Part shown: in pieces, positions 60,293 through 64,000 of the stretch
Layout: each line of letters starts with the position of its first letter
Numbering within the stretch: position 1 is the first letter of the stretch
DNA from: Pseudomonas sp. R4-35-07
GTDB taxonomy: Bacteria > Pseudomonadota > Gammaproteobacteria > Pseudomonadales > Pseudomonadaceae
Reading direction: 5' to 3'
Length of the DNA stretch: 64,000 nt
Assembly: GCF_003852235.1 (NCBI RefSeq)
Contig: NZ_CP027732.1
Coordinates: 2,604,001-2,668,000, forward strand
The notes under the pieces: model-generated
Seen by the model: only the letters and a program-made list of their open reading frames with translations
Told to the model about the DNA's origin: nothing
Database searches by the model: none
Position numbers and translations under genes: made by a program

Positions 60293-61003
60293 TCATCGGA
60301 AAGTGATGAACTGCGGCGCCTTCAACAGCTGCAAGTGGGTATGACTGTTGAAGGAAGCCAGTGCCACCTCGCGACCACGGAATTTCAGTTGATTGAGCGA
60401 GGTGTTGACAATTTGCCAGTTCAGTTCGAATGCCTGGGCGGCCGGCATACGGGTAATCAGGTGGAGCAGGGCGGTGATGGTGCCGCCGGAGGTGAATACC
60501 GCGATCTTGTGCGAGTTGTCGGCCGCTTCAAGGATGCGCTGCAAGCCGCCCTGGACACGTTCGACAAACCCCAGCCAGCTTTCCAGCCCCGGTGGATCGT
60601 AGGTGCCGGCCAGCCAGCGCTCGATGATCAGGGCGAAGATGCGCTGGAATTCGCTGCGGTTCTGCGCACCATTGCGCAGGATGTGCACGGCGTCGGGTTC
60701 GGCGCCTAGCAGGTCGGGGAGCAGGCCGCGAATAATCGCCTCGCCGTCGAATTCGTTGAACGCGCTGTCGATTTCCAGCGGCGGAACGGGCAGGCCGAGG
60801 GCGCTGTATTGATCGAATGTGGCGGTGGCGGTGTGCTGCTGGCGGCGCAGGTCACCCGACAGGCAGCGATCGAACGTCAGCCCCAGGTCGGCCAGGTGGC
60901 GACCGAGTACTTGGGCTTGTTCCACGCCGACGGGCGACAAGACGTCATAGTCGTCTGCACCGAAGGAGGCCTGGCCATGTCGAATCAGATAGATGCTGCC
61001 CAC
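60293..61003 (-). CDS. Histidine phosphatase-fold protein with altered active site
   Basis: Phosphoglycerate-mutase-like protein of 236 residues. The RHG signature with the phospho-acceptor His is intact (LIRHGQASFG, about 6-15), with the downstream Arg and Glu region SGDLRRQQHTA. The second catalytic His, normally in SHG, is replaced: VFTSGGTITALL (about 169-180). Activity may be reduced or altered. The substrate is unknown. Upstream of the SCP2 gene in the same direction; divergent from sohB. Confidence 0.88.
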   Translation of the reverse strand: MGSIYLIRHGQASFGADDYDVLSPVGVEQAQVLGRHLADLGLTFDRCLSGDLRRQQHTATATFDQYSALGLPVPPLEIDSAFNEFDGEAIIRGLLPDLLGAEPDAVHILRNGAQNRSEFQRIFALIIERWLAGTYDPPGLESWLGFVERVQGGLQRILEAADNSHKIAVFTSGGTITALLHLITRMPAAQAFELNWQIVNTSLNQLKFRGREVALASFNSHTHLQLLKAPQFITFR

Positions 61004-61195
61004 GTCCGTTTTCCCGGTACGTTGAAAGTCTGGCGAGGTTATGAGGATGCCCGCGAGCTGTCAATGAAAAAACATACGCTTGTTTTAAAAGCCTGTTAGA
61101 GGTGCGCTGGTGGCGGTTTGGGCACTGGTCCGCGGGCATTGGCGCCGGTATGCTGGGCCATCCGCGCCTGGCGCAGTGCATTCTTAAGGAGACAT

Positions 61196-62221
61196 ATGGA
61201 TTTTTTGGCCGAATATGCGAGCTTTCTGGCGAAGACCGTCACCCTGGTGGTCGCTATTCTGGTGGTGCTGATCAGCTTCGCGGCGCTGCGCAGCAAAGGG
61301 CGTCGCAAATCCGCTGGCCAGTTGCAGGTCAGCAAGCTGAACGATTTCTACAAGGGCTTGCGCGAGCGCCTGGAATCGAGCCTGCTCGACAAGGACCAGC
61401 TCAAGGCCCTGCGCAAATCCGAAAGCAAAGCCGAAAAAAAGCACGGCAAGAAGAAGCCCGAGCCTAAAGCGCGGGTATTCGTGCTGGATTTCGACGGTGA
61501 CATCAAGGCCTCCGCCACTGAAAGCCTGCGCCATGAAATCACCGCACTGCTGAGCCTGGCCACGCCCAAGGACGAAGTGGTGCTGCGCCTGGAAAGCGGC
61601 GGCGGCATGGTGCACAGCTACGGCCTGGCCTCTTCCCAACTGGCGCGTATTCGTCAAGCGGGCGTGCCATTGACCGTGTGCATCGACAAGGTCGCGGCCA
61701 GCGGCGGCTATATGATGGCGTGCATCGGCGAGAAGATCATCAGCGCCCCGTTCGCGATCCTCGGTTCCATCGGCGTGGTCGCGCAGTTGCCCAACGTCAA
61801 CCGCCTGCTGAAAAAGCATGATATCGACTTCGAAGTGCTCACCGCCGGCGAATACAAGCGCACGCTGACGGTGTTTGGCGAAAACACCGAGAAAGGGCGC
61901 GAGAAATTCCAGGAAGACCTGGACATCACGCACCAATTGTTCAAGAACTTCGTCTCGCGTTATCGCCCGCAGTTGGCAATTGACGAGGTAGCCACCGGAG
62001 AAGTGTGGCTGGGTGTTGCTGCCCTCGACAAGCAACTGGTCGACGAACTGCAGACCAGCGACGAATACCTGGCCACCAAGGCCAAGACTGCCGAGGTGTT
62101 CCATCTGCACTACGCCGAGCGTAAAAGCCTGCAGGAGCGGGTAGGGCTGGCGGCCAGTGGTTCGGTGGACCGGGTGTTACTGACCTGGTGGAGCCGGCTG
62201 ACCCAGCAGCGGTTCTGGTAA
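61196..62221 (+). CDS. sohB: SohB, membrane-anchored S49 protease
   Basis: Signal peptide peptidase A-type serine protease of the inner membrane facing the periplasm; 341 residues. An N-terminal membrane helix (about 9-31) is followed by a charged linker (KKHGKKKPEP) and the S49 core: VFVLDFDGDIKAS, RLESGGGMVHSYG (about 137-149), the Ser nucleophile in DKVAASGGYMMAC (about 174) and Lys in AGEYKRTLTVFGENTEKGREKF (about 222). ATG 61196 follows AAGGAG. The role is turnover of membrane or periplasmic peptides. Confidence 0.95.
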   Translation: MDFLAEYASFLAKTVTLVVAILVVLISFAALRSKGRRKSAGQLQVSKLNDFYKGLRERLESSLLDKDQLKALRKSESKAEKKHGKKKPEPKARVFVLDFDGDIKASATESLRHEITALLSLATPKDEVVLRLESGGGMVHSYGLASSQLARIRQAGVPLTVCIDKVAASGGYMMACIGEKIISAPFAILGSIGVVAQLPNVNRLLKKHDIDFEVLTAGEYKRTLTVFGENTEKGREKFQEDLDITHQLFKNFVSRYRPQLAIDEVATGEVWLGVAALDKQLVDELQTSDEYLATKAKTAEVFHLHYAERKSLQERVGLAASGSVDRVLLTWWSRLTQQRFW

Positions 62222-62235
62222 TCCACTACCAACTC

Positions 62236-62349
62236 GATCGCTCCCACGCTCTGCGTGGGCGCGCATCCCGTGACGCTTTGCGTCACCCTCGCGCAGGCGG
62301 GACGCGGAGCGTCCAGGGCTGTATTCCCACGCGGAGCGTGGGAACGATC
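62236..62349. repeat. 114-bp palindromic repeat of another class
   Basis: The ends are inverted copies: GATCGCTCCCACGCTCTGCG at the left and, read from the right on the other strand, GATCGTTCCCACGCTCCGCG. Inner short palindromes (GTGACGCTTTGCGTCAC, GGACGCGGAGCGTCC) can form extra stems. It fills the gap between the convergent sohB and dhaL and does not share the GI REP core; it looks like a different dispersed repeat of pseudomonads and a likely terminator. Confidence 0.85.
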
Positions 62350-62354
62350 ACCGG

Positions 62355-62999
62355 TCAGTTCAAGCGGAGCTGGATGGAATCCGCCAGCCGCGTGAGGATC
62401 AGGCAGCACGACACCGCCCCAGCATCCAGCGCCCCGAGCGAGCGTTCACCCAGGCGACTGGCCCTACCGATCTTCGCCACCAGGTCCCTGGTCGAATCAC
62501 GCCCCTGGGAAGCAGCGCTTTTCATCGTCTCCAGCGCCGCGTTGAACGAAGCCCCATTGGCATGCGCTCGCTCAAAGGCTTGCACCGCCGGAATCAGGGT
62601 GTCCATCAAACACTTGTCACCCACCCCCGCCTCGGTAATGTCCTGCAACGACGTCAGGCCGCCGCGCAGCAAGCGGGCGAAGGTGGCGGCGTCGATGTCT
62701 TCACTGCCGCGCACTTCGTCGGCCATGCCGATAAACAGGCTGCCATACAACGGGCCCATCGAACCGCCGATGCCCTCCATCAGGCTCAGGGTCAGTTCGT
62801 CCAGGGCTTCGGCCAGGGTCAGTTGGCGACCTTCAAGCGCGCGCCCGCAGTGGGCAAAACCCTTGGCCATGTTGATGCCGTGGTCACCGTCGCCAATCGC
62901 ACCGTCGATTTCGCTGAGGTAGTCACGGTTGGCCACGATCACGCTGACCAGGTCGGCGACGATGGCGCTGCCGTCGTGGCTGGAAAAATGCTCACTCAT
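62355..62999 (-). CDS. dhaL: Dihydroxyacetone kinase subunit DhaL
   Basis: Nucleotide-binding subunit of dihydroxyacetone kinase, 214 residues, that transfers phosphate to the sugar held by DhaK. Metal- and ADP-binding signature AIGDGDHGINMAKG (about 34-47) is intact, then GGSMGPLYGSLFIGMA (about 78-93) and GVGDKCLMDTLIPA. It starts three bases after dhaK. Whether it uses ATP or a PTS partner (DhaM) cannot be told; none is in the window. Confidence 0.93.
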   Translation of the reverse strand: MSEHFSSHDGSAIVADLVSVIVANRDYLSEIDGAIGDGDHGINMAKGFAHCGRALEGRQLTLAEALDELTLSLMEGIGGSMGPLYGSLFIGMADEVRGSEDIDAATFARLLRGGLTSLQDITEAGVGDKCLMDTLIPAVQAFERAHANGASFNAALETMKSAASQGRDSTRDLVAKIGRASRLGERSLGALDAGAVSCCLILTRLADSIQLRLN

Positions 63000-63002
63000 G
63001 GT

Positions 63003-64000
63003 TCACTCCGCCTGGGTCATGCCGATGGAACGGCAGGGTTGGTCGATCAGGGTTTTCAGCTCCGCGTCCAGGCCGAGCAGGGTCAGGGTCACGCCCATCA
63101 TTTCCAGGGAGGTGAAGTAGTTGCCGACATAGCAACGGTGAATCTTCAAACCCTTTGACGTGAGCTGGCGTTCCACCTCGGCATAGAACACGTACAGCTC
63201 CATCACCGGCGTGGCGCCGAGACCGGAGACCAGCACCACCACGCTGTCGTCCTGGCTGAAGTCGCGGTCTGCGAGAATGGGGGCGAGCATGCGCTCGGCC
63301 ATGGCTGCGGCGGACTCGATGGGTATCACTTCGATGCCCGGTTCGCCGTGATGGCCGATGCCCAGCTCCATCTGGCCGTCGGGGATCTGGAAGTTCGGCT
63401 TGCCCACTGCAGCGATGGTGCACGGCGTGAGGCCGATGCCGATCGAGCGACAGTGGTCGACGGCTTTTTGTGCGACGCGAATCACACCGTCCAGGTCGTA
63501 ATGCTGGGCGGCGGCGGCTCCGCCGATCTTCCACATGAAGATTTCCCCGGCCACGCCGCGCCGCTTGGCGATATCCGCCTGCGGGGCGGAGGCGACGTCG
63601 TCGTTGGCGACCACGGTGCGAATACGCATGTCTTTACTGGCGGCCATTTTCATCGCCAGCTTCACATTCATGTTGTCACCCGCGTAGTTGCCGTACAGGC
63701 AGGCCACGCCCGCGCCATGGTCGGCGGCGCGGAAGGCGTCGAAAAAGCTCTTGGCGGTGGGCGAGGAGAAAATCTCACCGACCGCCACCGCATCCACCAG
63801 GCCCGGGCCGACGTAGCCGAGAAAGGCCGGTTCATGCCCGGAACCACCGCCGGTGACAATGCCGACACGACCCTGGGCCGAGGGTTTGGCCTTGACGATG
63901 ACTCGTGGGTTGGCTTCGTACTGGCGCAGTTCAGGGTGCGCGACCAGGACGCCGCGCAGCATGTCTTCGACCACTTGGTCCGGATCGTTGATGACTCGAT
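63003..64000 (-). CDS. dhaK: Dihydroxyacetone kinase subunit DhaK, partial
   Basis: Substrate-binding subunit that forms a covalent hemiaminal bond between dihydroxyacetone and a histidine, seen here in GIGHHGEPG. Other markers are GRVGIVTGGGSGHEPAFLGYVG, YAGDNMNVKLAMKMA and VSGLGATPVMELYVF. The frame stays open to the window edge and reads VINDPDQVVEDML there, so only the first few residues are missing. It lies three bases before dhaL, one operon. Confidence 0.94.
   Translation of the reverse strand, partial: RVINDPDQVVEDMLRGVLVAHPELRQYEANPRVIVKAKPSAQGRVGIVTGGGSGHEPAFLGYVGPGLVDAVAVGEIFSSPTAKSFFDAFRAADHGAGVACLYGNYAGDNMNVKLAMKMAASKDMRIRTVVANDDVASAPQADIAKRRGVAGEIFMWKIGGAAAAQHYDLDGVIRVAQKAVDHCRSIGIGLTPCTIAAVGKPNFQIPDGQMELGIGHHGEPGIEVIPIESAAAMAERMLAPILADRDFSQDDSVVVLVSGLGATPVMELYVFYAEVERQLTSKGLKIHRCYVGNYFTSLEMMGVTLTLLGLDAELKTLIDQPCRSIGMTQAE

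Overview
The window is chromosomal DNA from a fluorescent pseudomonad of the Pseudomonas fluorescens group. The evidence is a pyoverdine maturation locus in the usual order, high GC with Pseudomonas codon use, and ten intergenic REPINs built on the 16-mer GTGGGAGGGGGCTTGC, a repeat class I know from P. fluorescens SBW25.

Bases 1-15478 are the pyoverdine locus. It begins inside the last nonribosomal peptide synthetase, entering in an epimerisation domain and ending C-A-T-TE with a serine-type adenylation code. Tail to tail with it lies the ferripyoverdine receptor fpvA. Then come pvdE (ferribactin export to the periplasm), pvdF (formylation of hydroxyornithine), and the periplasmic maturation genes pvdM-pvdN-pvdO, divergent from pvdP. 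Both divergent promoter regions carry a pair of exact TAAAT-N16-CGT iron-starvation (PvdS) boxes.

Bases 15500-26833 are rich in regulators: a Fic protein behind a 24-bp perfect palindrome, a thioesterase-like protein, two GlxA-type AraC regulators, a secreted protein made of seven 13-residue repeats, a pirin, two convergent winged-helix/NB-ARC ATPase regulators (one lacking its C-terminal half), an AraC and a LysR regulator.

Bases 26966-33055 hold an ABM monooxygenase/amidohydrolase/isochorismatase operon, a LysR gene, and a degenerate-GGDEF membrane protein followed at once by an AraC regulator. Bases 33345-39892 form a coherent phosphate-scavenging unit: Pho box, TonB-dependent receptor, dual-domain beta-propeller phytase, and a TolQ/TolR/TonB-like energiser.

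Bases 40011-47960 look like an organosulfur operon (thiol dioxygenase, four-domain rhodanese, SsuA-like binding protein, flavin monooxygenase, acyl-CoA-dehydrogenase-like flavoenzyme, 2-hydroxyacid dehydrogenase) with a divergent LysR gene. A class II aldolase-family gene, transketolase and a YdcH-like gene follow.

Bases 51602-55438 are a conspicuously AT-richer island on the minus strand: a ProC-like reductase split by an apparent frameshift, a methyltransferase, a DMT-family transporter and a sarcosine-oxidase-like flavoenzyme. It resembles a small transferred metabolite cluster that I cannot match to a known pathway. The right end holds hglS, a GH63-like glucosidase, an SCP2 protein, a histidine phosphatase-fold protein, sohB, and dhaL with most of dhaK, which runs off the window. 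Only two gene-free stretches exceed 300 bases (4489-4828 and 33056-33435); their contents are given as features.
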